Source: Saccharomyces paradoxus (Eukaryota > Ascomycota > Saccharomycetes > Saccharomycetales > Saccharomycetaceae). Taken from it: a DNA stretch of 64,000 nt. Below, piece by piece: positions 30,666 through 41,282 of the stretch; the stretch's first letter is position 1, and the number at the start of each line of letters is the position of its first letter. The notes beneath the pieces were generated by a model. It saw only the letters and a list, made by a program, of their open reading frames with translations. It searched no databases and was not told the DNA's origin. Position numbers and translations under genes: made by a program. The stretch is from positions 124,001 to 188,000 of the forward strand of contig NC_047500.1 in assembly GCF_002079055.1 (NCBI RefSeq). The letters are read 5' to 3'.

Positions 30666-30845
30666 ATTAGTAAGATCATACTGACAAGGCAAATGGCTAA
30701 ATACTTAGAGAAAAGAATGAGTGAAATAATAATAGAAATAGATTTTTTTCGTAAGCTTGTTTTTGAGAATAATAATCATCTACTTAAGTAACTACAGCAG
30801 GAAGAATACAAAATAGAATAAAAAACTGGCTTCTTTCACTTTCAT

Positions 30846-31067
30846 TCACAACTGTTTCCCGGATTTAACTTCTTTCCCGGTTTTCCTTATCTTTTCCAGA
30901 ATAAAATCGTAAGGAAGCGTAGTATATACATCTACTAATTGCTTTTCAAGTGATATATTTATTCTGGAAACGTCCGGCTCCAATTTTGTCAAAACCTTAT
31001 TGATTGCACCAGAACATCCCGAGCAGGACATGACGACATTGAACTGATAATGATTCACCTCTACCAT
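30846..31067 (-). CDS. ATX1: Atx1, cytosolic copper chaperone
   Basis: Atx1 carries Cu(I) to the Golgi pump Ccc2 for loading of the ferroxidase Fet3, linking copper to iron uptake. The 73-residue protein is a single heavy-metal-associated domain. The metal site is MSCSGC (Met13, Cys15, Cys18), where S. cerevisiae has MTCSGC as recalled. The basic C-terminal face that docks to Ccc2 is kept (KTGKEVKSGKQL). Compared with S. cerevisiae I count about nine substitutions, all conservative or surface-like. An Aft-type site and an E-box lie just upstream. Confidence 0.96.
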   Translation of the reverse strand: MVEVNHYQFNVVMSCSGCSGAINKVLTKLEPDVSRINISLEKQLVDVYTTLPYDFILEKIRKTGKEVKSGKQL

Positions 31068-31175
31068 TTTGCACGCTAGTCCTTCCTTGTGCTATTTGAA
31101 ATCTGATCCTGTGATGTTACCAGGTCCAAGTCATTTTAGGAATGTTCAAAAATGCACTACAAGATGTGTCAGCTT

Positions 31176-31182
31176 TGCACCC
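31176..31182 (+). promoter_or_regulatory. Aft1/Aft2-type iron-response site upstream of ATX1
   Basis: TGCACCC matches the Aft core (PuCACCC) about 110 bases before the ATX1 ATG. ATX1 is known to be iron-regulated through Aft1 in S. cerevisiae. The base after the core is C rather than the preferred purine. Confidence 0.6.
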
Positions 31183-31210
31183 CCCAAAAAAGCAAAAAAA
31201 ACTACCGCAC

Positions 31211-31216
31211 CACGTG
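31211..31216. promoter_or_regulatory. E-box CACGTG upstream of ATX1
   Basis: CACGTG followed by A (TCACGTG on the other strand) fits Cbf1. It lies 29 bases from the Aft-type site. Cbf1 has been linked to part of the Aft1 regulon. Confidence 0.4.
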
Positions 31217-31337
31217 AAATCTATTCAAATACTGAAAAAAAAAAAAATATGGCATTATTCCTACAACCTACGCATACGTAACACAAGATGTACATGCATT
31301 ACATGATTATGTAGCCTATTCTACACTTAGATATTTT

Positions 31338-33602
31338 TTAATCATCTAGGGCAGCACCTCTGATCTCGTAGATGTCATCAATAGCATTCCTTCGTAGGGG
31401 TGTGTCGGCAAATAATAATTCTATCCATTGAATCAGTTCGTCTGTCCCAAAAAGATAAAAATCGCCATTGTAAAACATCTCCATAATTTCTTTTAAATGT
31501 AAGGGTAGAAACTTGCCCATAATGGCAAATTTTTCTCTCATCTTTTTGTAACTGGGTTCCTTCGTTAATAATTGTATATCGGTGTTGTTTACCAATAAAG
31601 ACACAAGCTCACCCAAATTTTCCGAATTGACCTCAGAGATGATCTGCCATTTCAAGATTTCATTTGTCACGCAATCATTGTACAAAAAGTTTAAAAAAGA
31701 CAACAAGTAACGGGAGCCTTCTTCACCTCTTATTTTCTCCAGTGGACGAACTATTTCCTTTGAGATATAAGGTAGCAGCTTTTCGATGGTAGCATCCCAC
31801 GATGGATTTCTTTCGTTCTCGCGAAATTCGGTCAACTGGTGCTTGATTAGTTTGCAGACAATACGATATTTCATATTTAGTCTAGTTTCCAACACGTTCC
31901 TTGTTAATTCCTTTATTCTATATAGGTTTTCATCCCGTTCTATTAGATATCTCATATCCACATATAATTGGCACCAGTTGTGAGAGAAATTGGTTGTGCA
32001 CATAGCCACATACGATGTCTGCAAAAGGTTGTATTTGTACGCGAAGTATTGCTCATCAACATGACTATCTGTGAAGGCGCTCTTGAAATTTTGTGAAATT
32101 GCCAAGAATAGTTTTGGCAACTGCGTGACGTCAATGTGGTCTTTATTGAGTAATCCTACATCATGAACTTTGAATGGTTTCTTCCCATTTTCTAGGGAAG
32201 CATCATCTATATTTTCTTCAATTGCCCAGGCTTCATCCCAGGCATTTTCTTCTTCTTCCGGTTCTTTTTCCACCTCTTGTGTTGTTTTTTCTTCCTCATC
32301 GTCAATATTTACGTCAATTTCATCACCCCATGCATCGGCATCATCATCTACTTCCCAATTCCAATCATCATCTTTGGATGCGGCAGTCTGATGTTCCTTT
32401 TCATTCTGTACATTCGTGTCATTTTTTCCAATTTTCTCGTTCATCGCATCTATATTGCCAGAAACACGTACGAGCTCAACTACGTCTAAATTTTGCCAGC
32501 TCTTTTTGGGATCCTCGAATATATCTCTTATCTCACTAATATGTGACTCAAGGACTTTATCCAGTAATAAATTATAGTATAATTGTTTGTTCATTAACAA
32601 ATCTTGAATCTCTTTCCCAGAATACGACCAATTAGCGACTTCTGATTCTGAGGCTAATCTAGTTAGTTTGTTATTTATGACAGAAACCAGATTTTTTAGC
32701 GGAGAATCTAGTGATTCTAAAATTATCGATGCATTATTTTTCACAAATTTGGTAAACTCTGTATTGAACAAGGGTCCTAGCTCATAACTTAGAGTTTTCC
32801 TATCTCTAAAGACCAATTTGTCCAATATGAAATCGCATACTGCTTCAAAACTTGTTAATGCAGTAGATACACTATTTTGGCCATGCGAAGATTTGGAAAA
32901 CATGAGCATGTCGGTTTCGTTTTCATATGAAATTTCTCTTCCAGATATAAATATAGAACTTTTAATCATGCCTACAATGCTGGAAAGATTCATATAATCC
33001 TTTATAATGGTATTCAATTTTGCTCTTACCTGCTCTTGAGAGTTAGCATTGGCCATATCTAAAATGAACCAAGCTTGATTGTCCAAACTACCCTGTGGAA
33101 AATACTGTTGGGCCACAAAATCCATAAACGTGTCATACTCAATATGAACATTGTCTTTACCCCATTCCAATGTGGATGTAAATTGGATGGAATTCTCGGT
33201 AATCTTCCAAAACCCATTGGTAAGAATTTTATACAACGCAGTAACAAGTTCTAAGTGTAATGTATCAACATAGATAGAAATTGATTGCTGGAAGTTAAAG
33301 CTTTGCTTAAGAAAAGCTGCATTATTACGCATCTTTTTTCGCAAAGATTGTAACGAATAGTAGCAGTTTTCTAGCTCTAGTAGATGCAAATTAGCTTTGA
33401 CTTCTTTTATGAGATTTGAGAGCGTTTTCAAATTATCTAAAATATTCAGTTCATTAGCTAGAAGGGCCTCGCGTTGTAATAAGTCGCTAGAATCAAGCTG
33501 CAATTCACTGCCATTGATCCTTTTGCTGTCATCTTTAATTATTAAAGGATCCTTCAGTAACTCGCGTATTATTTCACCTTTATCGGGAAAGAAGGACTCC
33601 AT
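31338..33602 (-). CDS. DSL1: Dsl1, subunit of the Dsl1 tethering complex
   Basis: Dsl1 with Tip20 and Sec39 captures COPI vesicles at the ER. The 754-residue protein (same as recalled) is mostly helical. In the middle, about residues 405-470, lies a very acidic Trp-containing stretch (WNWEVDDD, AWGDEIDVNIDDEEE, NAWDEAW), the lasso that binds coatomer delta- and alpha-COP. I chose the ATG at 33602 (MESFFPDKGEI); two codons upstream the frame opens with TTG. It is divergent from no gene: SIP3 lies upstream on the same strand. Confidence 0.95.
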   Translation of the reverse strand: MESFFPDKGEIIRELLKDPLIIKDDSKRINGSELQLDSSDLLQREALLANELNILDNLKTLSNLIKEVKANLHLLELENCYYSLQSLRKKMRNNAAFLKQSFNFQQSISIYVDTLHLELVTALYKILTNGFWKITENSIQFTSTLEWGKDNVHIEYDTFMDFVAQQYFPQGSLDNQAWFILDMANANSQEQVRAKLNTIIKDYMNLSSIVGMIKSSIFISGREISYENETDMLMFSKSSHGQNSVSTALTSFEAVCDFILDKLVFRDRKTLSYELGPLFNTEFTKFVKNNASIILESLDSPLKNLVSVINNKLTRLASESEVANWSYSGKEIQDLLMNKQLYYNLLLDKVLESHISEIRDIFEDPKKSWQNLDVVELVRVSGNIDAMNEKIGKNDTNVQNEKEHQTAASKDDDWNWEVDDDADAWGDEIDVNIDDEEEKTTQEVEKEPEEEENAWDEAWAIEENIDDASLENGKKPFKVHDVGLLNKDHIDVTQLPKLFLAISQNFKSAFTDSHVDEQYFAYKYNLLQTSYVAMCTTNFSHNWCQLYVDMRYLIERDENLYRIKELTRNVLETRLNMKYRIVCKLIKHQLTEFRENERNPSWDATIEKLLPYISKEIVRPLEKIRGEEGSRYLLSFLNFLYNDCVTNEILKWQIISEVNSENLGELVSLLVNNTDIQLLTKEPSYKKMREKFAIMGKFLPLHLKEIMEMFYNGDFYLFGTDELIQWIELLFADTPLRRNAIDDIYEIRGAALDD

Positions 33603-33861
33603 ATTCAATCGATGGATTATGTGATTTGTGACAGTTAACGGTTTGCACCACTTCTTAAATGACGTATTTAAAATGGTCCTTTAAGACAATGGATCGTATT
33701 ATGGAACACTTCTGATTTCAACATGTTGCTCAAACGTGTATCGCTATTGACGAGAAGGTAATATTTGTCATGAGGTCAATAATAACCTTCAATGCTTACT
33801 GGGCATAACAATTTTCGTCAATAAATTGTGAATTTATAAATTACATAACAGGTATATTTGC

Positions 33862-36800
33862 TCAGGTTATTAATGATCCCAACTTTTCGAGCTCTTCGTT
33901 ACAAACAGAACAGTAATTCTGCAATTGGGTGTCATTAAACCAAAGATCAGCCATTTCTATAGACACCATCGAACACTTATTTACTTCTTCCAGCAAGAAT
34001 TTTTCGTAGTCGTCATGCACTAGTTGCTTCTCCATGTCTTGGAGTATTCTAAGTTCGATTAATAATTCGTTTCTCCTCATAGCCAACTGCTTTCGCGTTT
34101 CACTATATTGATAGTCTTCATTAAAATTGTTCTCACTGAACTTTTCAAAAATGGGATTATTTGATGCCACAGACAGTTGACTACTCAGTAAGTCTGAATC
34201 ACTTATGTAAATGGCTCTTTGCATTGTGAACTTATCTGACCCAAGGCGATCGTGAAATAATTTTTCAGCTCTCTTTATAGACCAGTAGGGCACTGATGAT
34301 TTTCCTGACAAAAGCATGTTTATCATAATAGATGCCAATAATCCGACTACCATAGTTCGATTAATTCGCGAGAACTTTTCAGCACATAATAACAAAATAC
34401 CGATAAGTATTCTGAAGAATACAAACGTCAAATTTGTTACTCTGTAAACCATTAGTTTAATGAACACCAAAAAAAGGATAGTACAAGAATACCTGATATC
34501 ATACTGCAAACCTTCACTCCCCTTAGATTTATCACTTTTCTCAGCAGCCGGCTCTTCAGTTTTGTTACTGAGAGCACCTAAGATACCGCATAGTTTGATG
34601 GCTTTGATAACTTTTCCGTGTTTGCCAATCTTTTCCAAGTAGTAGCGTAACACCTTTCTTATCAGTAGGAATTCACTATGAGCAAATTTTAAGGCCCACG
34701 TTTGGCATATTATTTCAGCCAAAGATAGATTTTTTATTGTTTTACCAGTTTTACTATCAATATACTCTAGTTTGTACAAAACGTGAAGCGATGAACTGCT
34801 AGCCGTCATATTCAGCTTGATTTCAAGATGGTTATCCGCATCATATGACTCAGTTATGATAAATTTAATTGAAGCTCTTAATAAATGACAAAATGGCACT
34901 TTAATGAAAAAGGGATCTAAATCAACTTCATAATATTTGTTTTCAACAATTTTGATAATCCTCTGCGTAGCAAAGATCATTTTGGATTCTTTATCTCTAT
35001 GATATTTTCCAGTATTTAAAAAATTACCGGTCATATCTAATCGAAAGGGTACCTTCCGAACTAATTGTAGTTTTCCTTTAGTGTCTTTGCTTTTGTACCA
35101 AAACGATTTGACGTGTTCTTTCCCATCTTTTCTTGCTAAAAACAGGCATTTTGGAAAAGCATTAGATTTATCTCCAAATAATATGTGGGCCAGTCCTTTA
35201 CTAGAAATATCATATTCATGGTTGTACGTGATCGTGTACTCTGTTTGAAGTTTTTTGAGTCTGTTTAATAAAGAAGATGTATCATCGGGCATCTCCCAAA
35301 ATGTTACACGTGATTTGATGATTTTGGATATGCTAGTCATTGCCTTATGATCAAAAGAATTTTCCTGTTCTACCTTATATAATTCTTCTTGTTTTTTTTC
35401 TTGAAATTCTTTCTCCATCTGTTCAAACTTCACTAAAATTTCCTCGTTACTCTTTGGGTTTTTTATGGCCTTGTTCTCTAAAAGATACTGCAGCTTAGAT
35501 GCAATAAGCTTATAGTCAGAAAATAATACAATAGCTTTCATTTGTAGACCGCTGGCATCATAAAGTTTTAGAGTCTTTTTTGAGGACCTGTCTGCTTCTA
35601 CAGAAACTATTTCAGATAAGCTGATCTTTGTTAGACAAATAAATTCCATAGAATTCATGTAGCAATAAATAAAGTCTTTTGTGCAAAAACAAGTTGCTGA
35701 GAATTTTTGCTTCTTGTTGGGACACCAAAATGCTTCAAATTTGAAAAGTAAAAGCTCCTCCGGCAGCTTCTCCAGTCTTTGGTCTGGAGAAAACACTAGT
35801 GACTTGAACTGCAGATCAAGAACTTTTAATTCGTTAGAATAATATTGAGGGTATACGGTGGAGTTCCGTATTGGAAGCCTTTTGCCATCAATTGTTAATA
35901 AGGAGGAAGGTTTCTTCCCCTTTCCTGGTAATATAGTATATTCACTCCAATCCGTCGTGCCCCATATATTTGCAAGAACAGCATTGGGGAACCAGCTGCC
36001 CTTTGTAAGGAAATTAGACAGAATAGCTAGCTGTGTCATTTTTGTAGATATTGGTGTTGTTGGCATTTGAAATTGAAACACTTTCTCCTCTCCTAAAGTC
36101 AAAATATCATACTCAGATATTGAGCAGTTTAATGTTTCATATAGAGACTCGGTTTCTTTGTCAAACGTTGTTATCAATTGATCTATGGAGGTGGTTGTAC
36201 TAGAGGCAAACTCAAAAAATTTCGGGGAAAATCGTTTAAACGCCAGCTCATATTCAAGACTATCATGCCGTATATTCATAACATACTTCTTTGTCATTTC
36301 AAAAGCTACTAGCCATGATTTCAAGTCCCGAAAATCGGAAGTTTGAAAAACCAACGTGATATCTTTTGACATATTATCATGAGATTCTGTTACTTTATTG
36401 CCAAATATTTTCACTTCAAAACAAAATTTTCGATCTTCTTCTGGGTCGTAACGCACATTGGTAAGGAAGACACCAAACTTATCGGTTTCCTCGACGTAAG
36501 TCTTCGATGGCGACAAAAGGAACATACCAAATACTGCGTTTTTCAAGAAACACCATCTTCTCACCCATATCTCCCTAGTGGGCTTTCCTACCTGTGTCTT
36601 CATATAAAGCCACCCAGATTTTTCAGGTGATTTTAGAGGCACCTGCGTATCTTTCGATAGCAGCTTCGAAGAATGTATCGATCTTATATTGTAATCACTC
36701 GTATCATTTGACGGCGTAATTCGTTTCAAAGTATATTTATATGCTTGCTTTTTTGCATTACTGATATCAGAATCCAAAACCTTAGAGCCTTCAATAGAAT

Positions 36801-37554
36801 TTTCTACCCATATCGAGTAATTGTCCAAGTACTCATTAATGCAGGGAGACAAATCAATTTTCCTCCCAGTATCTTTTGTTATAAAAATGCTTCTGCCTTT
36901 TAATACCTTCATTGAATCCAGTATGAATTTGTCCAAGCTTAATTTTACTTCTGATATAGCACTTATGAGATCTAGAGACGCTTTAAGGTAACTTTTTTGC
37001 ACTTCAAATAGTTGCAAAGCATCACTTTTGATTGAAGAGGGCTCCAAACTGGTCTTAGAAACTCGTATGGCCTGATAAGATGCCAGCATGCTGTCATATT
37101 TACCTTGGTAAAAATCGAAATTTTTTCTCACATTTCTGTAGGGTTCAATTGCATTAGTCATAAGTTCTAATAATGCGGTTGAGTGGCTAGAATCGTCACC
37201 CTTTACAATTTGCAGCAATTTCATAGAAAAGTCATAGTAGTCCTTGTTGAAGCTATCTATCAGTCTGGGTGTAAACGATTGATTACTGACAAAGCCGTTA
37301 CTCAGCAAGGCAGGAGAAGGTAACAACTGAGATAGGAGAGTTTCTTTTGCCCTTCGAAAATCTTCAAATGAGACTTTATATTTTTGATCGAAAAAGTCCA
37401 CGGTCTTCTCTATCCAATCTTCCAATGCATCTACCCTGGTTTGGAAGAAATTCACGGATGCACGAAAGGAAGGAGAATCAATTGATGCTTCTTTGAATGC
37501 AACCGATATCAGCCTTAGTTGCCTCTTTTTGGGATCCCTCCCGTGAACGGACAT
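33862..37554 (-). CDS. SIP3: Sip3 (Lam3), sterol-transfer protein at ER-plasma membrane contacts
   Basis: Sip3/Lam3 belongs to the LAM/Ltc family that moves sterol at contact sites; it was first found as a Snf1-interacting protein. The 1230-residue protein (1229 recalled) has a BAR-like helical N-terminus (about 1-270) and a PH domain beginning SGWLYMKTQVGK near 305. The VASt/StART-like domain spans about 760-980. Near the C-terminus two hydrophobic stretches (about 1028-1055 and 1065-1085) can anchor it in the ER, followed by a coiled coil. The start ATG at 37554 matches the Lys/Arg-rich MSVHGRDPKKRQ. Confidence 0.94.
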   Translation of the reverse strand: MSVHGRDPKKRQLRLISVAFKEASIDSPSFRASVNFFQTRVDALEDWIEKTVDFFDQKYKVSFEDFRRAKETLLSQLLPSPALLSNGFVSNQSFTPRLIDSFNKDYYDFSMKLLQIVKGDDSSHSTALLELMTNAIEPYRNVRKNFDFYQGKYDSMLASYQAIRVSKTSLEPSSIKSDALQLFEVQKSYLKASLDLISAISEVKLSLDKFILDSMKVLKGRSIFITKDTGRKIDLSPCINEYLDNYSIWVENSIEGSKVLDSDISNAKKQAYKYTLKRITPSNDTSDYNIRSIHSSKLLSKDTQVPLKSPEKSGWLYMKTQVGKPTREIWVRRWCFLKNAVFGMFLLSPSKTYVEETDKFGVFLTNVRYDPEEDRKFCFEVKIFGNKVTESHDNMSKDITLVFQTSDFRDLKSWLVAFEMTKKYVMNIRHDSLEYELAFKRFSPKFFEFASSTTTSIDQLITTFDKETESLYETLNCSISEYDILTLGEEKVFQFQMPTTPISTKMTQLAILSNFLTKGSWFPNAVLANIWGTTDWSEYTILPGKGKKPSSLLTIDGKRLPIRNSTVYPQYYSNELKVLDLQFKSLVFSPDQRLEKLPEELLLFKFEAFWCPNKKQKFSATCFCTKDFIYCYMNSMEFICLTKISLSEIVSVEADRSSKKTLKLYDASGLQMKAIVLFSDYKLIASKLQYLLENKAIKNPKSNEEILVKFEQMEKEFQEKKQEELYKVEQENSFDHKAMTSISKIIKSRVTFWEMPDDTSSLLNRLKKLQTEYTITYNHEYDISSKGLAHILFGDKSNAFPKCLFLARKDGKEHVKSFWYKSKDTKGKLQLVRKVPFRLDMTGNFLNTGKYHRDKESKMIFATQRIIKIVENKYYEVDLDPFFIKVPFCHLLRASIKFIITESYDADNHLEIKLNMTASSSSLHVLYKLEYIDSKTGKTIKNLSLAEIICQTWALKFAHSEFLLIRKVLRYYLEKIGKHGKVIKAIKLCGILGALSNKTEEPAAEKSDKSKGSEGLQYDIRYSCTILFLVFIKLMVYRVTNLTFVFFRILIGILLLCAEKFSRINRTMVVGLLASIMINMLLSGKSSVPYWSIKRAEKLFHDRLGSDKFTMQRAIYISDSDLLSSQLSVASNNPIFEKFSENNFNEDYQYSETRKQLAMRRNELLIELRILQDMEKQLVHDDYEKFLLEEVNKCSMVSIEMADLWFNDTQLQNYCSVCNEELEKLGSLIT

Positions 37555-37860
37555 ATTTCAAGTGACGATGTATTTTCTGCAATACGCTAAATTTATCAAC
37601 AGAACTACTCATGCAGCTTTGTTTTAGTTATACCTTATAGCTCAAAATTTCACGTGTACTTTCCCTGTTTTGAACTCATTTTCACTAGCGCAGGAGTCGT
37701 TGCGCAAATTCATCATAAAAGGAAAATTTGAAAAATTTGATGATAATTTGCAAGGTCATCGGGAACAGGAAGAAGAAGATTTTTCCCTTTAGTAAATGCA
37801 AAACCAGTAAAAGTGATACCGTTTTCTTTGATTAATAAGTTTCAATCTTTGCCTTTGGCT
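37555..37860. promoter_or_regulatory. SIP3-FOL1 divergent promoter with CACGTG
   Basis: The gap of about 306 bases holds a CACGTG E-box at 37651-37656 in the context TTTCACGTGTA, which fits Cbf1 or Pho4. Near 37725-37750 the sequence repeats AAATTTGA-like words. The frame into FOL1 is open from a GTG at 37813, but the ATG at 37861 is the known start. Confidence 0.5.
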
Positions 37861-40335
37861 ATGTCAAAGCTATTTTCTACCGTCAGTTCCGCAAGACATA
37901 GTGTACCACTAGGCGGCATGAAAGATTATGTGCATATTAAGAAACTAGAGATGAATACGATTCTTGGACCCGATTCCTGGAATCAATTAATGCCTCAGAA
38001 ATGTCTGTTAAGCTTGGATATGGGTACAGATTTTAGTAAGTCTGCGGCTATGGATGATTTGAAGTATTCTCTAAATTATGCTGTTATTTCTCGTGATTTG
38101 ACAAATTTCGTTAGTAAAAAAAAAAATTGGGGCTCTGTTTCCAATTTGGCTAAATCCGTGTCCCAGTTTGTTATGGATAAATATTCTGGTGTTGAGAGTC
38201 TGAATTTGGAAGTGCAGGCGGATACAACCCATATTAGAAGTGACCACATATCTTGTATCATTCAACAAGAAAGAGGAGATCCAGAATCACAGGAATTTGA
38301 CGTTGTTAGAATATCTGAGCTGAAAATGTTGACTTTGATTGGTGTTTTTACCTTTGAGAGGCTTAAGAAGCAGTATGTCACATTGGATATAAAACTACCT
38401 TGGCCAAAGAAAGCCGAATTGGCGCCCCCAGTTCAGAGTATCATTGATGAAGTTGTCAAATTTGTAGAAGAATCAAACTTCAAGACTGTAGAAGCTTTGG
38501 TGGAATCTGTGTCAGCTATCATTGCCCATAACGAGTATTTTCAAAAGTGTCCAGATTCGCCATTGGTAGTTAAGGTTTTGAAGTTAAATGCAATCACGGC
38601 TACGGAAGGTGTTGGTGTAAGCTGTATTCGAGAGCCTAGGGAGATCGGGGTGGCAAATTTGTCACATGTTTCCTCCATACATGATTCATCTGATATTAAA
38701 TTCGAACTACCGTCACTACAAAACACTTCTACGGAAGGTAAAGACACATGGAAAAGAGCATATTTAGCGTTTGGTTCTAACATTGGGGATCGCTTCAAGA
38801 ATATTCAAACGGCATTGCAATTACTATCAAGGGAAAAAACTGTTAAATTGCTGAATATATCATCTATTTTTGAAAGCGAACCAATGTATTTCAAGGATCA
38901 AACCCCTTTCATGAATGGATGCGTTGAGCTGGAGACCCTGCTGACTCCAAGTGAGCTATTAAAATTGTGCAAAAAAATTGAATACGAAGAGTTGCGAAGA
39001 GTCAAGCATTTTGATAATGGTCCGAGAACAATAGATCTGGATATTATTATGTTTTTGAATAGTGTCGGAGAAGAAATCATAGTAAATGAACCGGATTTGA
39101 ATATACCGCATCCTAGGATGTTGGAAAGAACATTTGTCCTTGAGCCGTTATGTGAGCTACTTTCGCCCTTACAGCTTCATCCTGTGACAGCGGAGCCTAT
39201 AGTAGACCATTTAAAACAGTTGTACGAAAAACAACATGATGAAGATACCTTGTGGAAATTAGTTCCATTGCCTTATCGTGATGATGCGGAACCTAGATTT
39301 CTGAAATTCAAGACCGCTACAAAAATCGATGAATTTACTGGTGAAACAAGCAGAATTACTATTTCACCTACATATGTCATGGGTATTTTCAATGCTACGC
39401 CAGATTCCTTTTCCGATGGAGGTGAACATTTTGCGGATACTAAGAGTCAATTGGATTATGTCATTAAAATGTGTAAAGACACTTTGTATTTACATGAGAG
39501 CGTAATTATCGACGTTGGAGGATGTTCTACCAGGCCTAATTCTATTCAGGTGTCTGAGGAAGAAGAAATTCAAAGGTCTATTCCATTAATTAAGGCCATC
39601 AGGGAAAACTCCGAGTTGCCGCAGGATAAGCTCATACTATCCATTGATACCTACCGTTCTAAAGTCGCTAAAGAAGCGATTGCAGCAGGGGTAGATATTA
39701 TTAATGATATTTCTGGAGGTTTATTTGACAGCAACATGTTTCCTGTAATTGCAGAGAATCCAGAAATTTGTTATATTTTGTCACACACTCGTGGCGATAT
39801 TGCAACGATGAATAAACTAGCACATTATGAAGATTTTGCATTAGGCGATTTTATTCAACAAGAGTTTGTTTATAACACCAGTATCCAGCAGTTAGATAAA
39901 TTGAAAGATATAACAACGTTAATTAGGAATGTTGGTCAAGAAATTGGGCAAAGATATATCAAAGCAATCAATAATGGAGTGAAACGCTGGCAAATTATAA
40001 TCGATCCTGGACTTGGTTTTGCGAAAAATTGGAAACAGAACTTACAAATTATTAGACATATCCCCATTTTAAAGAATTATTCATTCATCATGAACTCAAG
40101 GAACTCCCAAGTGTATGTTAACCTCAGAAATATTCCCGTTTTATTGGGTCCATCGCGCAAAAAATTCATTGGGCATATCACAAAAGATATAGATGCAAAG
40201 CACAGAGATTTTGCCACTGGAGCTGTAGTAGCATCGTGTATTGGATTCGGTAGTGACATGGTCAGGGTTCATGACGTGAAAAATTGTTCGAAGAGCATTA
40301 AATTAGCAGATGCTATTTATAAAGGTTTGGAATAA
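37861..40335 (+). CDS. FOL1: Fol1, trifunctional folate biosynthesis enzyme
   Basis: Fol1 carries three steps of folate synthesis in one mitochondrial protein: dihydroneopterin aldolase, hydroxymethyl-dihydropterin pyrophosphokinase (HPPK) and dihydropteroate synthase (DHPS), the sulfonamide target. The 824-residue protein equals the recalled length. Two FolB-type aldolase repeats fill about 20-280. HPPK starts near 299 ([12 protein letters not shown]) and has [13 protein letters not shown] starts near 506 ([12 protein letters not shown]) with DVGGCSTRP, ending with the pterin-site sequence GPSRKKFIG. The start [14 protein letters not shown] is basic and Ser-rich without acids, as expected for a mitochondrial signal. 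Confidence 0.97.
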   Translation: MSKLFSTVSSARHSVPLGGMKDYVHIKKLEMNTILGPDSWNQLMPQKCLLSLDMGTDFSKSAAMDDLKYSLNYAVISRDLTNFVSKKKNWGSVSNLAKSVSQFVMDKYSGVESLNLEVQADTTHIRSDHISCIIQQERGDPESQEFDVVRISELKMLTLIGVFTFERLKKQYVTLDIKLPWPKKAELAPPVQSIIDEVVKFVEESNFKTVEALVESVSAIIAHNEYFQKCPDSPLVVKVLKLNAITATEGVGVSCIREPREIGVANLSHVSSIHDSSDIKFELPSLQNTSTEGKDTWKRAYLAFGSNIGDRFKNIQTALQLLSREKTVKLLNISSIFESEPMYFKDQTPFMNGCVELETLLTPSELLKLCKKIEYEELRRVKHFDNGPRTIDLDIIMFLNSVGEEIIVNEPDLNIPHPRMLERTFVLEPLCELLSPLQLHPVTAEPIVDHLKQLYEKQHDEDTLWKLVPLPYRDDAEPRFLKFKTATKIDEFTGETSRITISPTYVMGIFNATPDSFSDGGEHFADTKSQLDYVIKMCKDTLYLHESVIIDVGGCSTRPNSIQVSEEEEIQRSIPLIKAIRENSELPQDKLILSIDTYRSKVAKEAIAAGVDIINDISGGLFDSNMFPVIAENPEICYILSHTRGDIATMNKLAHYEDFALGDFIQQEFVYNTSIQQLDKLKDITTLIRNVGQEIGQRYIKAINNGVKRWQIIIDPGLGFAKNWKQNLQIIRHIPILKNYSFIMNSRNSQVYVNLRNIPVLLGPSRKKFIGHITKDIDAKHRDFATGAVVASCIGFGSDMVRVHDVKNCSKSIKLADAIYKGLE

Positions 40336-40570
40336 AGGTTAGTTATATAGATTAAATATGTAATTCTGTTTTGTAATAATTTTTTTTCCTGTTTCATAAT
40401 AAAGAATCGTTAAAAATAACCAAGGGAGGAAACAAGTGAAATGAAATATAGAAAAGATATAATAAATAAACTTTAATATTCAGTTTGCTATTTGTTTCTT
40501 TCTTTTTCCCCCTCTATGAAATATAGCATGATAAGTGATTGTTCCTTTTGTTTTCCTGTGGATTTTTCAC

Positions 40571-41032
40571 CTAAGCCTTTGGACAATCCTTTGAAATATG
40601 GCCAGTTTCGTTACAATTGTAACAAAGCCTGTCATTTTGACAGTCTCTGGACATGTGGCCAGCTTGACCACAAGTGTAGCATTTCAAACCGCTAATTCCG
40701 TCCTCTTTCATACAGTCCTTAGCCATATGGTTTGGACCACCACATTTATAACATGAAACTTTGGAGAATCTGCTTGCCTTCTTTGGTTCAGGGCACTCTC
40801 TGGAGATGTGGCCGGTTTGGTTACAGTTAAAACAACGTTGCACAGTGCATTCACTTCTAACGTGACCCGTTTCACCACAGTTGTAACATTGCTTGAATTC
40901 AACAGTTCTTGGCATGGTACAATCCGTTTGAACGTGACCAGGCTTGTTACAGTTGTAACATAGTCTTTCGGAGTCACAGTCTTCGGCCAAATGGCCAATC
41001 TTACCACAAACGTAACAAGCTTTTTGGGACAT
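40571..41032 (-). CDS. GIS2: Gis2, CCHC zinc-knuckle RNA-binding protein
   Basis: Gis2 is the yeast counterpart of human CNBP. It binds mRNAs with G-rich or GA-rich repeats, associates with ribosomes and enters stress granules. The 153-residue protein consists almost wholly of seven CCHC knuckles (CX2CX4HX4C), for example CYVCGKIGHLAEDC and CYNCNETGHISKDC. The only longer spacer is EPKKASRFSKVS between knuckles four and five, where I recall Thr for this Ala in S. cerevisiae; otherwise it looks identical. Confidence 0.97.
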   Translation of the reverse strand: MSQKACYVCGKIGHLAEDCDSERLCYNCNKPGHVQTDCTMPRTVEFKQCYNCGETGHVRSECTVQRCFNCNQTGHISRECPEPKKASRFSKVSCYKCGGPNHMAKDCMKEDGISGLKCYTCGQAGHMSRDCQNDRLCYNCNETGHISKDCPKA

Positions 41033-41282
41033 CCTTTTCGTACTCTTTTTTTTCCTGATTCTTGAAGGGAAGCTTTGAATTAATATACTCTCAAGTGCCC
41101 TAACGCAGAAGGAGCTTCTCTAATTCATCGATGACCTTATTACAACCGTTGCCAAAAGAGAAGCGGAACGAAAAGAAAATTTTTTCAGCATTTCGTCTAG
41201 CATGACACCACGGCGGTTTGTACTATATTGTGTTGAACTCCATTATACTAAATAGGCAATGAATTGTAATCTATCACTCGGC

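Noticed and set aside
37813-37860. Open N-terminal extension of FOL1
   Set aside because: It begins at GTG; the ATG at 37861 gives the recalled 824-residue length and an import-type leader.
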